The notes: generated by a model from the letters alone, not told the origin. 64,000 bases of DNA from Pandoraea pnomenusa (GCF_000767615.3 NZ_CP009553.3:620001-684000); one strand, 5' to 3'. Shown: positions 52,444-61,152, counted from the first letter of the stretch. A program made the numbers and translations.

Positions 52444-53067
52444 CTAGGCCGATTCGCCGCCCTTTTCCTGCGTCGCGAGCCTCAGATAGGCCGCGTGCAA
52501 CCGATCGACCTGCGGCTCGAGAGGCGCGTGCTGGGCGTCGTTGTCGATCACGTCGTCCGCTTCAGCCAGACGCTGTGCGCGCGTCGCCTGACGCGCCATG
52601 ATCGCCTGGACCTGCTCGCGCGAAAAACGATTGCGCGACATCACGCGCGCGATTTGCGTTTCTTCCGTGCAGTCGACCACGAGCACGCGCTGCACGCGGG
52701 CTCGCCAGGTGCCGGACTCCACCAGCAGCGGCACGACGAATATCAGATATGGCCCGTCGGCCTCGGCGGCGGCCCGTTCACACTCGGTCCGGATCAAGGG
52801 ATGGGTAATCGCCTCCAAACGGGCTTTTGCGGCATCGTCGGTGAATACCGCTTCGCGCATCCGGGCCCGGTCGAGCGAGCCGTCGGGGGCCACGAACGCG
52901 TCGCCGAATTCGCGCCGGATCGCCGGCATCGCCGCGCCGCCGGGCGCCGTGATGCTGTGCGCGATGGCGTCGGTATCGATGATGGCGATGCCATGCGTGG
53001 CGAACAGATTGGCGACGGTCGTCTTGCCGCTGCCGATGCCGCCGGTCAGGCCGATGGCGTAAGTCAT
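52444..53067 (-). CDS. coaE: Dephospho-CoA kinase
   Basis: CoaE phosphorylates dephospho-CoA in the last step of coenzyme A synthesis. The 207-residue protein starts [18 protein letters not shown], containing the P-loop, then [11 protein letters not shown], the LID-type region, and the VVPLLVESG strand. The ATG at 53067 overlaps the pilD stop as ATGA, so translation is coupled to the prepilin peptidase. The longer upstream frame is shadow over pilD. Confidence 0.95.
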   Translation of the reverse strand: MTYAIGLTGGIGSGKTTVANLFATHGIAIIDTDAIAHSITAPGGAAMPAIRREFGDAFVAPDGSLDRARMREAVFTDDAAKARLEAITHPLIRTECERAAAEADGPYLIFVVPLLVESGTWRARVQRVLVVDCTEETQIARVMSRNRFSREQVQAIMARQATRAQRLAEADDVIDNDAQHAPLEPQVDRLHAAYLRLATQEKGGESA

Positions 53068-53978
53068 GGGGTTCCTCCAATCCAGATCATCAGTCCGTTG
53101 CCGCCGAACAGCGTGATCATGCCCGCTGCGGCGAGAAAAGCGCCGAACGGGAACATCTGGTCGCTGCGCAGTCGTCCGGCGAGCCACGCCGCCCCCGCTA
53201 CGCCGACCGCAAGCAGGCAGGCGAGCGTGATGATCTGCAGCAGTGCGCTCCATCCGAACCAGGCGCCCAGGGCGGCATAAAGTTTGAAGTCGCCGAAACC
53301 CATGCCTTCGCGGCGCCGCAGCCACCAGTACACCCAGTACAGGGCCCAGAGGCTCAGGTATCCCACGGCCGCGCCGATGACGGCCGAAGGCAGCGCCGCG
53401 AACCAATGGCCGAGATTGCAGAGCAGGCCCGCCCAGAGCAGCGGCAGCGTGAGAATGTCGGGGAGGAGTTGCGTGTCGTAGTCGATGTAGGCGAGCGCGA
53501 TGAGCGTCCAGACCAGCGCGAGCGCGCCAAGGCTCTGCCAGGTCGGGCCGAAGCGCCAGCCGATCGCCGCGCTGAGCATGCCGGCGAGCGCCGACAACTG
53601 CCATCGACGGTGCGGCGCCGTCGCGGATCCCGCAAGGCCGGGCTCGCAAAGGTAGGCGCCGGGCGTCAATGCGGCGCAGGGATGCTCGCTCTGATGCGTC
53701 GCTGCCGCACGCTGAAGGCCGTGTGCGCCGGACGTGCAGGGGGATGAAGGTGTCGCGGCTGCCGAGGCCGTGGTGAATGGCGTCGGCACGAAGTCGGCGG
53801 CCTGCATTTCTTCGCGCCATGCCCGCTCGACCGCTGCCGGCACACGGCGAATGACGACATCGAGGCCGAGCCCGGCCACCATGCCCGCCAGTGCAAACAA
53901 GGCCAGGCGCCAATGGGGTTCCAGTTGCGCGAGCCAATCGACGAGAAGCGGTTCCGCGAAGCCATTCATGCTGTTCAT
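53064..53978 (-). CDS. pilD: Prepilin peptidase with degenerate methyltransferase domain
   Basis: PilD cleaves leader peptides of type IV prepilins at the inner membrane. The 304-residue polytopic protein keeps both catalytic aspartates, in [13 protein letters not shown] and in [14 protein letters not shown]. However, the N-terminal part normally holding two CxxC zinc pairs and the N-methyltransferase signature is replaced after [17 protein letters not shown] by an unrelated Ala/Ser/Pro/Thr-rich stretch with only three scattered cysteines. The other two frames across this segment do not encode the missing domain, so it is not a simple frameshift. Starts overlap pilC (ATGA) and coaE. Confidence 0.88.
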   Translation of the reverse strand: MNSMNGFAEPLLVDWLAQLEPHWRLALFALAGMVAGLGLDVVIRRVPAAVERAWREEMQAADFVPTPFTTASAAATPSSPCTSGAHGLQRAAATHQSEHPCAALTPGAYLCEPGLAGSATAPHRRWQLSALAGMLSAAIGWRFGPTWQSLGALALVWTLIALAYIDYDTQLLPDILTLPLLWAGLLCNLGHWFAALPSAVIGAAVGYLSLWALYWVYWWLRRREGMGFGDFKLYAALGAWFGWSALLQIITLACLLAVGVAGAAWLAGRLRSDQMFPFGAFLAAAGMITLFGGNGLMIWIGGTP

Positions 53979-55195
53979 GCAACACCGTATCCGAGTTGGA
54001 ACATCGGCAGGTACATGGCGAGGACCATGCCGCCGATCAGCAGGCCGAGAAACGTAATCATCATGGGTTCCAGCGTCGCGCACGCACGAACCAGTGCATG
54101 CGAGGCTTCTTCGTCGAGCAGGCCGGCGGCCTGGTTGAGCATGCGCCCGAGTGTACCCGATTCCTCCCCGATTACCGACAGTTGGGCCAGGATCAGAGGC
54201 CAGTGCGCACTGGCTTCGAGCGACGTGGCAAGGCGCCCGCCGCGCACGACGCCACGGTGCACGTCATGCGCCGCGCGCTGCATGACGAGATTGCCGCAGG
54301 CGCCTGCGGCGGCGTCCATCGCATCAGGCAGCGCAACGCCGGCGTCGAGCAGCGTGCCGAGCGTTCTCGCCCAACGAGCCGCACATAACAGGCGCACGAT
54401 TCGACCCGCGCCCGGCAGCGTCAGCAACACGCGGTCCATGGCTGTGCGCATGCGTGCGCTCCGCCGCATCGCGCCCGCCATCACGAGGCCGCATCCGCCC
54501 GCACCGGCCAGCAGCCACGGCCCGTTCACGAGTGACGCGCGTGAAACGTCGATCAACCATCGGGTGAGCGGCGGGAGCGGCACGCCGCCGCCGGCGGCGC
54601 TGGCAAAGAGGCGTTCGAACTCCGGAATGACCCATTGCAGCAGCGCGACCACAACGACGATCGCCACGGCGAGCACGGTCAAGGGGTAGGCCAGGGCGCG
54701 TTGCAGCTTCTCGCGCACGGCACGTGTGTGGTCGTACTGAGCGCTCAGTCGCGCCAACGTCGGGCCCAGTTGCCCACCGAGTTCCCCGGCGGCGATCAAT
54801 TGGCAGTCGACGCGGCTGAAGCGGCGACTCGTTCGCGCCAGCGCCTGTGCCAACGGGTGCCCCAGTCCGACATCCAGCGCCACATCCGATGCCAGTTGTC
54901 TGAGTCCGCGCGTGTGCGCGCCGCGCGCGAGGACGTCGAGCGCGGACGTGAGCGGCACCCCGGCGCCGAGTAGCGTGGCGAGGCGTCGAACGAAGTCCGT
55001 GGCATCGTTTGCCGCGACACGCCCCGACGCGATATGGCGCCGCCCGGGGCGCAGGTGCGTGACGCTCAGGCGTTGGCTTCGCAACGCGAGTCGTGCAGCG
55101 GCTTCGCCATTGGCGATCACTTCGCCTCGTCTGCGCTGGCCGTCGGCATCGCGCCCCTCCCAGTGCCAGCGGCGTTTCGTTGTGGCGCGGGTCAT
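53975..55195 (-). CDS. pilC: Type IV pilus inner-membrane platform protein PilC
   Basis: PilC is the polytopic platform protein that couples the PilB motor to pilin polymerisation. The 406-residue protein carries two T2SSF domains, one around [20 protein letters not shown] (from about residue 66) and one around [19 protein letters not shown], each followed by membrane segments ([38 protein letters not shown]). FxRLFAS and [11 protein letters not shown] are typical. The ATG at 55195 (MTRATTKRR) fits the family length; a frame extends 17 residues further. It lies between pilB (151-base gap) and pilD (overlapping). Confidence 0.9.
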   Translation of the reverse strand: MTRATTKRRWHWEGRDADGQRRRGEVIANGEAAARLALRSQRLSVTHLRPGRRHIASGRVAANDATDFVRRLATLLGAGVPLTSALDVLARGAHTRGLRQLASDVALDVGLGHPLAQALARTSRRFSRVDCQLIAAGELGGQLGPTLARLSAQYDHTRAVREKLQRALAYPLTVLAVAIVVVVALLQWVIPEFERLFASAAGGGVPLPPLTRWLIDVSRASLVNGPWLLAGAGGCGLVMAGAMRRSARMRTAMDRVLLTLPGAGRIVRLLCAARWARTLGTLLDAGVALPDAMDAAAGACGNLVMQRAAHDVHRGVVRGGRLATSLEASAHWPLILAQLSVIGEESGTLGRMLNQAAGLLDEEASHALVRACATLEPMMITFLGLLIGGMVLAMYLPMFQLGYGVA

Positions 55196-55345
55196 GAGGC
55201 GTGACCTCGCCATTCGCGCAAGGCCAGCGGCGAACCATACAGGCACGGCGTTTGCCTGAACCGTCGGCGGTCAGCGGCTCGGGTGAGCGCCGGGGATGCC
55301 AATGCCGGGGTGCGCATCGCCGCGTCCGTCTTCGGTTCGATGGTG

Positions 55346-56566
55346 TCAGGCCGGCGTGATGGCATCGACATCCTCCCTGCTGACGGTGCCCGAGGCCGCG
55401 TGCCAAAGCCCTGCCTCGCGCAAGCTCATCACACCCTCGCTTTCGGCCTGGGCCGCCAGTTCGTGCGGACTTCGCGCCTGCGCGATGTTGGTCGCCTGTG
55501 TCGCGCTGATTGGCATGACCTGGAAGGCGCCGATGCGTCCCGCGAAGCCGGTGCCGTGGCATCGCATGCACGCGTGGCCCGCGCGTGCCGCCGTCTCACG
55601 AGCGCGATTCGGCTCGCACCCGGCAGGGCAGCGGCGACGCAGCAGCCGCTGTGCGCTGATGAGGAGCAGTGTCGATGAGAGATTGAACGGTGCGACACCG
55701 AGGTCGAACAGGCGCGCCAGTGTGCCTGGCGCATCGTTGGCGTGAACGGTGGCGAAAACCAGATGTCCGGTTTGGGCGGCCTGCACGGCAATTTCCGCCG
55801 TTTGCGCGTCACGGATTTCGCCGACGACCAGCACATCCGGGTCCTGCCGGAGGAACGCGCGAAGGGCCGTGGCGAAGTCGAGCCCGGCCCGTTCGTTGAG
55901 ATTGACCTGCGTGAGACCCGGCAACCGGATTTCCACCGGATCCTCGATCGTGACGATATTGCGCGACGTGTCGTTCAGGCGGCGCAGGCAGCTGTACAGC
56001 GAGACAGTCTTGCCGCTGCCGGTCGGACCGGTGAGCAAAATCATGCCATGCGGTCGCGCGATCGCCCGTGTGAGCGCCAGATACTGCTTCGGCGTGTAGC
56101 CGAGCCCCTCCAGCGACAACGGGACCTTGGCGCCGTCGAGCAGCCGCACCACGAGTTTTTCGCCGTACAACGTGGGCAGGGCACTCACCCGGCATTCGAC
56201 CGGGTCTCCCGCGTCGCGCCACACCATGCGGCCGTCCTGGGGCAGGCGTTTCTGCGCGATGTCCAGGTTGGCCAGCACCTTGATTCGCGAGACGAGCATG
56301 TCGCGCCACGGCAAGGGCACGTCGTGATGCTCCTGCAGTTGCCCGTCGACGCGCAGTCGAACGCGAAAGCGTTCGGCCATCGGTTCGAAGTGGATGTCGG
56401 AAGCGCCGGCGCGAATCGCGTCGCTCAGCACCTGTTCGAGCAGGCGCAGTGGCGACGTGGCGTTACCGGACGCGTAGACCTCGATGTCACGCGCTGCCGG
56501 CGAAGGGGCGATCGTGCGACCGGACGGGGGCGCCCCCGCGGCAGCATCGGAAGGATGCAAGGACAT
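55346..56566 (-). CDS. pilB: Short PilB/GspE-type pilus assembly ATPase
   Basis: PilB is the hexameric ATPase powering pilus extension. The 406-residue protein has Walker A GPTGSGKTVSLYS, the Asp box IEDPVEIRLPGLTQVN, Walker B DVLVVGEIRD and the His box GHLVFATVHANDA. A zinc motif is present but altered, as CPAGC plus CMRC rather than two CxxC pairs. Canonical PilB is about 560 residues; this one begins directly with the N2 domain (ASDIHFEPMAERFRVRLRVDG) and lacks the N1/MshEN domain. No pilin gene is adjacent. The assignment to PilB over GspE rests on the pilC-pilD neighbours. Confidence 0.88.
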   Translation of the reverse strand: MSLHPSDAAAGAPPSGRTIAPSPAARDIEVYASGNATSPLRLLEQVLSDAIRAGASDIHFEPMAERFRVRLRVDGQLQEHHDVPLPWRDMLVSRIKVLANLDIAQKRLPQDGRMVWRDAGDPVECRVSALPTLYGEKLVVRLLDGAKVPLSLEGLGYTPKQYLALTRAIARPHGMILLTGPTGSGKTVSLYSCLRRLNDTSRNIVTIEDPVEIRLPGLTQVNLNERAGLDFATALRAFLRQDPDVLVVGEIRDAQTAEIAVQAAQTGHLVFATVHANDAPGTLARLFDLGVAPFNLSSTLLLISAQRLLRRRCPAGCEPNRARETAARAGHACMRCHGTGFAGRIGAFQVMPISATQATNIAQARSPHELAAQAESEGVMSLREAGLWHAASGTVSREDVDAITPA

Positions 56567-56686
56567 GGCAAGGAATGACGAGAGCTTCGTGAGGCTCCAG
56601 TCTCGTCAAAACCTCGGGCTGGCTCAATCGGAATTGCCCGAAAAATGAGCGTCGTCACGCGCAGTGATCGACCTGCCGATGCGCGT

Positions 56687-57979
56687 CTAGTCGCGAGACG
56701 GCGTGCGTGCCGTGGGCCTGAACAGGCGCACCGTCTTGATCGCCTGGTTGTCGATCTGCACGATCTCCATGCGCACGTCGCCGATCTCCAGGCTGACGGC
56801 CGCCTCGGGAATTTCGCGCAGCATTTCGAGGATCAGGCCGTTGAGCGTCTTCGGGCCATCGGTCGGCAAATGCAGCCCCAGGCGCCGGTTCAGGTCGCGC
56901 AGTCCCACGCCGCCACCCACCAGGCACTCGCCCTGTGTCGTCCAACCGGAACGGCTGCCGCCGGCCCCCGGCACGCTGGTCGTGAACTCGCCGATGAGCT
57001 CCTCGATGATGTCTTCCGTCGTGACAAGGCCTTCGACTTCCCCGTATTCATTGACGACCAGGCCGACACGCCGGTGGTTCTCCTGGAAGTATTGCAACTG
57101 ACGCAGGGCCGGGGTGTCGCTCGGGATGAAATACGGATCGACGAGCAGGGCGCGCAACGTGTCCGCCGAAAGGTCGTCGGGATGACGCAATGCCGAGAGC
57201 GTGCGGCGCACCGGCAGGATGCCGATCACGCGATCGATGTCGCCGTCGTACACCGGCAGCTTGTTGTGGTAGCACGTCTCGAGCTGGCTGAGAATGGTGT
57301 CGAGCGGCGCGGAGATGTCGAGCGCCTCGATGCGCGCGCGCGGCACCATCACGTCGTCGACGGTGATGTTCTCGAGATCGAGCAGGTTGAGCAGCACGCT
57401 GCGCGGCTTGGTCGGCATGTAGTTGCCGGCCTCGAGCACGATCGTGCGCAGCTCTTCCGTGGTGAGGCGCACGTCGCCGGCCGCGCGGCGCGTGTCGATG
57501 CGCAGCACGCGCAGCAGGCCGCGCACGAATCCGTTGAGCACCCATACCAGGGGCGTGGCGACCGTGACGATCGGCTTGAGCGGCATGCTGACCGAGAGCG
57601 CGATGCGCTCGGGATAGGTCGCGCCGACGATCTTCGGACCGATTTCCGCAAAGATGATGATGAGCAGCGCGATCACGGCGGTCGCGATCGACAGCGTGAG
57701 CGCGTCGTTGCCAAAGTAGCGCACCGCGATCGACGTGGTGAGCACCGGAACGACGGTATTGATGACGTTATTGCCGACGAGGATCGTCGAGAGCAGATCC
57801 TCGGTGCGCGACAGGAGCCCTTGCGTCGACCGGGCACCGTGCACGTTCATGCGCACGAGATGCTTCAGGCGATGACGGTTGAGCGCCATCATGCTCGTTT
57901 CCGAAATGGAAAAGAATCCCGAGCAGATGATCAGGAGAGCGACGGCGCAAAGCTGCGCCCATAAGGGCAAGGATTCCAA
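56687..57979 (-). CDS. CorC/HlyC family membrane protein (DUF21 plus CBS pair)
   Basis: The 430-residue protein has an N-terminal DUF21/CNNM membrane domain (about four segments, with GFFSISETSMMALNRHRL and LLSTILVGNNVINT), two CBS domains in the middle (VMVPRARIEALD onwards and DTPALRQLQYFQ to VTTEDIIEELIGE), and a C-terminal CorC_HlyC domain. Members are linked to Mg2+/Co2+ efflux or regulation of ion transport; the substrate is not evident. It starts with TTG at 57979 (MESLPLWAQL), without a clear ribosome-binding site. It lies 120 bases downstream of pilB but upstream genes on this strand start at 58094, so it may be separately transcribed. Confidence 0.9.
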   Translation of the reverse strand: MESLPLWAQLCAVALLIICSGFFSISETSMMALNRHRLKHLVRMNVHGARSTQGLLSRTEDLLSTILVGNNVINTVVPVLTTSIAVRYFGNDALTLSIATAVIALLIIIFAEIGPKIVGATYPERIALSVSMPLKPIVTVATPLVWVLNGFVRGLLRVLRIDTRRAAGDVRLTTEELRTIVLEAGNYMPTKPRSVLLNLLDLENITVDDVMVPRARIEALDISAPLDTILSQLETCYHNKLPVYDGDIDRVIGILPVRRTLSALRHPDDLSADTLRALLVDPYFIPSDTPALRQLQYFQENHRRVGLVVNEYGEVEGLVTTEDIIEELIGEFTTSVPGAGGSRSGWTTQGECLVGGGVGLRDLNRRLGLHLPTDGPKTLNGLILEMLREIPEAAVSLEIGDVRMEIVQIDNQAIKTVRLFRPTARTPSRD

Positions 57980-58093
57980 GCGATGGGGTGCGCGTATGGC
58001 GCAGGGGGTTCACAATGAGTTGTCACTATAGCAGAGGGCATCGCGGCGTTTGGCGTCTCGGCGGCGGACGACGGGGGGCTCGGCCCGAACGGC

Positions 58094-58849
58094 TCACGTC
58101 TGCTGATTCAGCGCCCGGACCACCGCCTTTTGCGCGAGACTGTCCGCCGGCCCGACCACTGCGTAATTCATTCCGTTGACCGACCCGTAGCGCGCGAGCA
58201 ACTGTCCGTCCATGCGTTCGCCGGCCGCCATCAGATGCTGCGCCGACTCCGGCGGTCTCAGGTAGAAGCTCAGCGTGCGTCCCGCATCGTCCTGATACAG
58301 CACCATTGCGGCGGCGCCGTGCCCGGTCGCGAACAGGCGTCCGCCAACCGGTCGGAATCCCGCCGCGCTCAGATCGGGCAACACCGCCGACTTTCCGACG
58401 CGCGTGGTGAGCCACGTCTGCAATTCGCCCGCGCTCGACGGCCTGAAGTCCACTTTCGCCGTCCCGTCCACGACCATCATCCGGTACGCCTCGACCGCAT
58501 CGCTCATCGGTGGCACGCCCGGTGACGCGTTCCAGCCCCGCGCCTGCCATCCGCCGAACGTGCCCAGTCCGATGCAGAACACGAATGACGCGGCCATCGC
58601 AAACCGCATGCGCGAGCGCGCCGCGCGCCGCGCGCGGATCGCACGCGGGTCGAGCGCCGGATTGTCGCCTGGCATGCGCACGCTTTCGAGCGCCGCGCGC
58701 AGTCGCTGTGCATCCTGGCGCCATTGCCGGACCCGCTCAGCCTGTGCCGGATGCAGTGCGAGATGACGTTCCACGGCAGCGCGCGCTTCGTCGTCGAGCT
58801 GCCCGTCGACATAAGCCTGGAGATCATGTTCGTCGGGACGGATGTTCAT
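58094..58849 (-). CDS. Anti-sigma factor, single-pass membrane protein
   Basis: The 251-residue protein has the layout of an ECF anti-sigma factor: a cytoplasmic helical sigma-binding domain (residues 1-75, with DEHDLQAYVDGQLDDEAR), one membrane segment (about 82-98, FAMAASFVFCIGLGTFGG) and a periplasmic sensor domain. The zinc anti-sigma cysteines (HxxxCxxC) are absent; the corresponding spot reads HLALHPAQAERV. So it is not a classical redox-switch ZAS protein. Its ATG overlaps the sigma-factor stop by four bases, a typical coupling. It presumably holds the sigma factor inactive until an envelope or oxidant signal arrives. Confidence 0.88.
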   Translation of the reverse strand: MNIRPDEHDLQAYVDGQLDDEARAAVERHLALHPAQAERVRQWRQDAQRLRAALESVRMPGDNPALDPRAIRARRAARSRMRFAMAASFVFCIGLGTFGGWQARGWNASPGVPPMSDAVEAYRMMVVDGTAKVDFRPSSAGELQTWLTTRVGKSAVLPDLSAAGFRPVGGRLFATGHGAAAMVLYQDDAGRTLSFYLRPPESAQHLMAAGERMDGQLLARYGSVNGMNYAVVGPADSLAQKAVVRALNQQT

Positions 58850-59376
58850 TTCTTCATCAACCGCAAAGAAGGGGTGGCAGGTTCGCCGTCGCTCAGTTGA
58901 CGCAGCGCCTGGCGTGCGCGTGAAAGCCGCGACATCACTGTGCCGATCGGCACATCGAGCAGATCGGCGACTTCCTGGTACGTGCAGCCTTCGACCGCGA
59001 CGAGCAGCAACAGACTGCGTTGCTCGTCGGACAGCCGCCCGAACGCTTCGAGCGTCGCGCGCGCGGCCACCTCGCGTTCGGCGGAGGGCCAGTGCGACTC
59101 ATCGTCGTCGCGCATGCGCCCGAGCAGCCAGGCGTAACGTTTCGCGCTGCGCTTGCCGTCGAGAAACTGCCGGTAAAGGATCGTGAACAACCAGCTGCGC
59201 AGCGATGCATCCTCGCGGCGGCTCGTCCAGCGCGACAGCGCGCGCTCGAGCGTCGCCTGCACGAGATCGTCGGCGGCGTGGACGTCGCGCGCCAACCAGA
59301 GCGCGAAACGTCGCAGCCGGGGGATGAGTTCGCGTAACGCGTCGTCGTCGGGAGCGTCGGGAGCGTTTGAGGGCAT
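58846..59376 (-). CDS. ECF-type RNA polymerase sigma factor
   Basis: The 176-residue protein has region 2 (LARDVHAADDLVQATLERAL, then SLRSWLFTILYRQFLD) and region 4 (LLLLVAVEGCTYQEVADLLDVPIGTVMSRLSRAR), and no region 1 or 3, which defines an ECF sigma factor. I chose the ATG at 59376 (MPSNAPDAPDDDALRE) because a predicted autoregulatory promoter (59440-59414) starts transcription near 59407, downstream of the alternative ATG at 59433. The gene is coupled to its anti-sigma factor and divergent from the catalase-like peroxidase and cytochrome b561 that are its probable targets. Confidence 0.9.
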   Translation of the reverse strand: MPSNAPDAPDDDALRELIPRLRRFALWLARDVHAADDLVQATLERALSRWTSRREDASLRSWLFTILYRQFLDGKRSAKRYAWLLGRMRDDDESHWPSAEREVAARATLEAFGRLSDEQRSLLLLVAVEGCTYQEVADLLDVPIGTVMSRLSRARQALRQLSDGEPATPSLRLMKK

Positions 59377-59413
59377 GGCCGGGCCGGTTGCCGAAAGCGT
59401 GGAGATGCCACGT

Positions 59414-59440
59414 AAGACGCCGGTCGGCGTCATCTATTCC
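59414..59440 (-). promoter_or_regulatory. ECF-type promoter of the sigma/anti-sigma operon
   Basis: Reading leftwards, GGAAT at 59440-59436 and CGTCTT at 59419-59414 are separated by 16 bases. This matches the GGAAC-N16-CGTC type used by ECF sigma factors. It is the mirror image of the promoter on the other strand. Confidence 0.7.
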
Positions 59441-59466
59441 ATCAGCGTACGAAAAATTTCGTCGAT

Positions 59467-59494
59467 GGAATAAGGCGGCGCGGGGAGCGTCCTA
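59467..59494 (+). promoter_or_regulatory. ECF-type promoter of the peroxidase / cytochrome b561 operon
   Basis: GGAAT at 59467-59471 and CGTCCTAA at 59488-59495 are separated by 16 bases, the same spacing as the leftward promoter. Both -35 words lie inside an inverted repeat, ATTCCATC (59436-59443) and GATGGAAT (59464-59471), with an AT-rich centre. Confidence 0.7.
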
Positions 59495-59533
59495 AGCGCG
59501 TTCGACAATGATCTGACGATCGGGAGTGAATTC

Positions 59534-60622
59534 ATGGAGCAATCTTCTTCCTCGCAGCCGCCGACGCGTGTCGCGTGGCGCTGGGCCGTGATCGGCGGCG
59601 CGGTGGCTGGCGTGGCCGTCGCGTTCGGGTATGTCGGCGGCTGGCTCGCACCCGCGCGCCTGACGCCGCATCGGCTCGTCGACGCGCTGCAGGCCAACAG
59701 CGGCGTGTATCCCGGCTTTCGGCGCAATCACGCGAAGGGCGTGTGTGTGACCGGGTACTTCGAAGGCAATGGTGTCGCGAGCGCGTATTCCATCGCGCAG
59801 TTCTTCAAGGCGGGCCGCACACCGGTGGTCGGCCGCTTCGCGTTGCCGGGCGGCAATCCGTATGCGCCCGACAGCAGCGTGCCGATTCGAAGCCTGGCGT
59901 TGAAGCTGACGGCGCCGGACGGCGAGCAATGGCGCACTGGAATGAACGCGATGTCCGTGTTTCCGGTGGCGACGCCGCAGGCGTTCTACGAGCAGACGGT
60001 CGCGACCCGGCCCGATCCGAAGACCGGCAAGCCGGACCCCGCGAAGGTGAAGGCGTTCTTCGACGCGCATCCGGAGACGGCTGCGTTTCGCGACTGGATC
60101 AAGGGGGCGAAGCCGAGCGCGAGTTTCGTCACCGAGCGCTATTACGGATTGAACGCGTTCTATTTTGTCGACGCGGCCGGACAGCGACGCGCGGTGCGGT
60201 GGCGTGTCGAGCCTGAGCAAACGGCAGGCGCGGGCGAGGTCGCGACAGCTTCGGATCCCGACGTGCTGGCGCAGGATCTGACGCGCCGCATCGCGCAAGG
60301 CGCGCAGAAGTGGAAGTTGTTGGTCACGCTTGCAGCCCCCGGCGATCCGGTCGACGACGCGACGAAGGTCTGGCCCGCGCAGCGCACGACGATCGACGCA
60401 GGCACGCTGGTGCTTGACCACGTGGCGCCGCAGGACAGCGGGTCGTGCCGGGATGTGAATTACGACCCCACGGTGCTGCCGCAGGGGATTCAGGTATCCG
60501 GAGATCCGTTGCTGGCGGCGAGGTCGGCCGCGTATGCGGATTCGTATCTGCGCCGAACGAGTGAAGAGGCCGGTGTGGCCGGGGTGGCCGGTGTGGCGCG
60601 ATTGAGTGCGGAGGGACGGTGA
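59534..60622 (+). CDS. Membrane-anchored catalase-family peroxidase (SrpA-like)
   Basis: The 362-residue protein is a short member of the heme catalase family, much smaller than housekeeping catalases (about 480 or more). An N-terminal hydrophobic segment (residues 18-38) would anchor or export it, placing the domain in the periplasm. The distal histidine is His66 in FRRNHAKGVCVTGYF, and the proximal heme ligand is probably Tyr334 in RSAAYADSYLRR, preserving the RxxxY motif. Such proteins usually act as peroxidases and not as true catalases. GGGAGTGAATTC precedes the ATG. The next gene, a cytochrome b561, overlaps by one base and may supply electrons. Confidence 0.9.
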   Translation: MEQSSSSQPPTRVAWRWAVIGGAVAGVAVAFGYVGGWLAPARLTPHRLVDALQANSGVYPGFRRNHAKGVCVTGYFEGNGVASAYSIAQFFKAGRTPVVGRFALPGGNPYAPDSSVPIRSLALKLTAPDGEQWRTGMNAMSVFPVATPQAFYEQTVATRPDPKTGKPDPAKVKAFFDAHPETAAFRDWIKGAKPSASFVTERYYGLNAFYFVDAAGQRRAVRWRVEPEQTAGAGEVATASDPDVLAQDLTRRIAQGAQKWKLLVTLAAPGDPVDDATKVWPAQRTTIDAGTLVLDHVAPQDSGSCRDVNYDPTVLPQGIQVSGDPLLAARSAAYADSYLRRTSEEAGVAGVAGVARLSAEGR

Positions 60623-61152
60623 TGAGGGCTTCTACGACGTTTGGTTTGCCGGCGCGCGTGTTGCATTGGGTGATGGCGGCGATGGTGCTCACGATGCTGT
60701 TCGTCGGCGTGGGGATGGTGGCGTCCGTGTCCGAGCGGCACGAATTCCTGGTCGCGTTGCACAAGCCACTGGGAATCGCTGTGCTGATGCTGGTGTGTGT
60801 GCGGATCGTGGTGCGGTTTTCGTCGAAGCCCCCCGCGTTGCCCGAGGATCTGCCCCGATGGCAGAAATCGGCCGCGCATGGATCGCATGTCGCGCTGTAT
60901 GCGTTGATGATCTCGATGCCGTTGATCGGGTGGGCGATGCTCTCGGCGGGCGGGTATCCGGTGACGCTGGGCGGTGGCGTGCAGTTGCCGGCAATCGTAT
61001 CGGCCAGTCCGGTGACGTTTGCGTGGCTCAGGGTCGCGCATCGCGTGCTGGCGTATCTGTTCTTTCTGACATTCCTGGCGCATTTCGCGGCGGCGCTTTA
61101 CCACGGCCTGATTCGCAGGGATGGGGTTGTGCGGACGATGGTGGGGAGGTGA
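60622..61152 (+). CDS. Cytochrome b561
   Basis: The 176-residue integral membrane protein has four membrane segments and the paired histidines of the bacterial cytochrome b561 family: one in ARVLHWVMA, one in VALHKPLGI, one in HGSHVALYALM and one in LRVAHRVLAY, with another in LAHFAAALYHGL. These ligate two hemes b and move electrons from ubiquinol across the inner membrane. The ATG at 60622 follows GCGGAGGGACG; a GTG at 60619 is an alternative. It overlaps the stop of the peroxidase gene, so electron donation to that protein is a reasonable inference. Confidence 0.92.
   Translation: MRASTTFGLPARVLHWVMAAMVLTMLFVGVGMVASVSERHEFLVALHKPLGIAVLMLVCVRIVVRFSSKPPALPEDLPRWQKSAAHGSHVALYALMISMPLIGWAMLSAGGYPVTLGGGVQLPAIVSASPVTFAWLRVAHRVLAYLFFLTFLAHFAAALYHGLIRRDGVVRTMVGR

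Noticed and set aside
53560-53830. Possible frameshift hiding the missing PilD methyltransferase domain
   Set aside because: I read the other two frames over this segment and neither contains CxxC pairs or the expected signature, so a single frameshift does not explain it.
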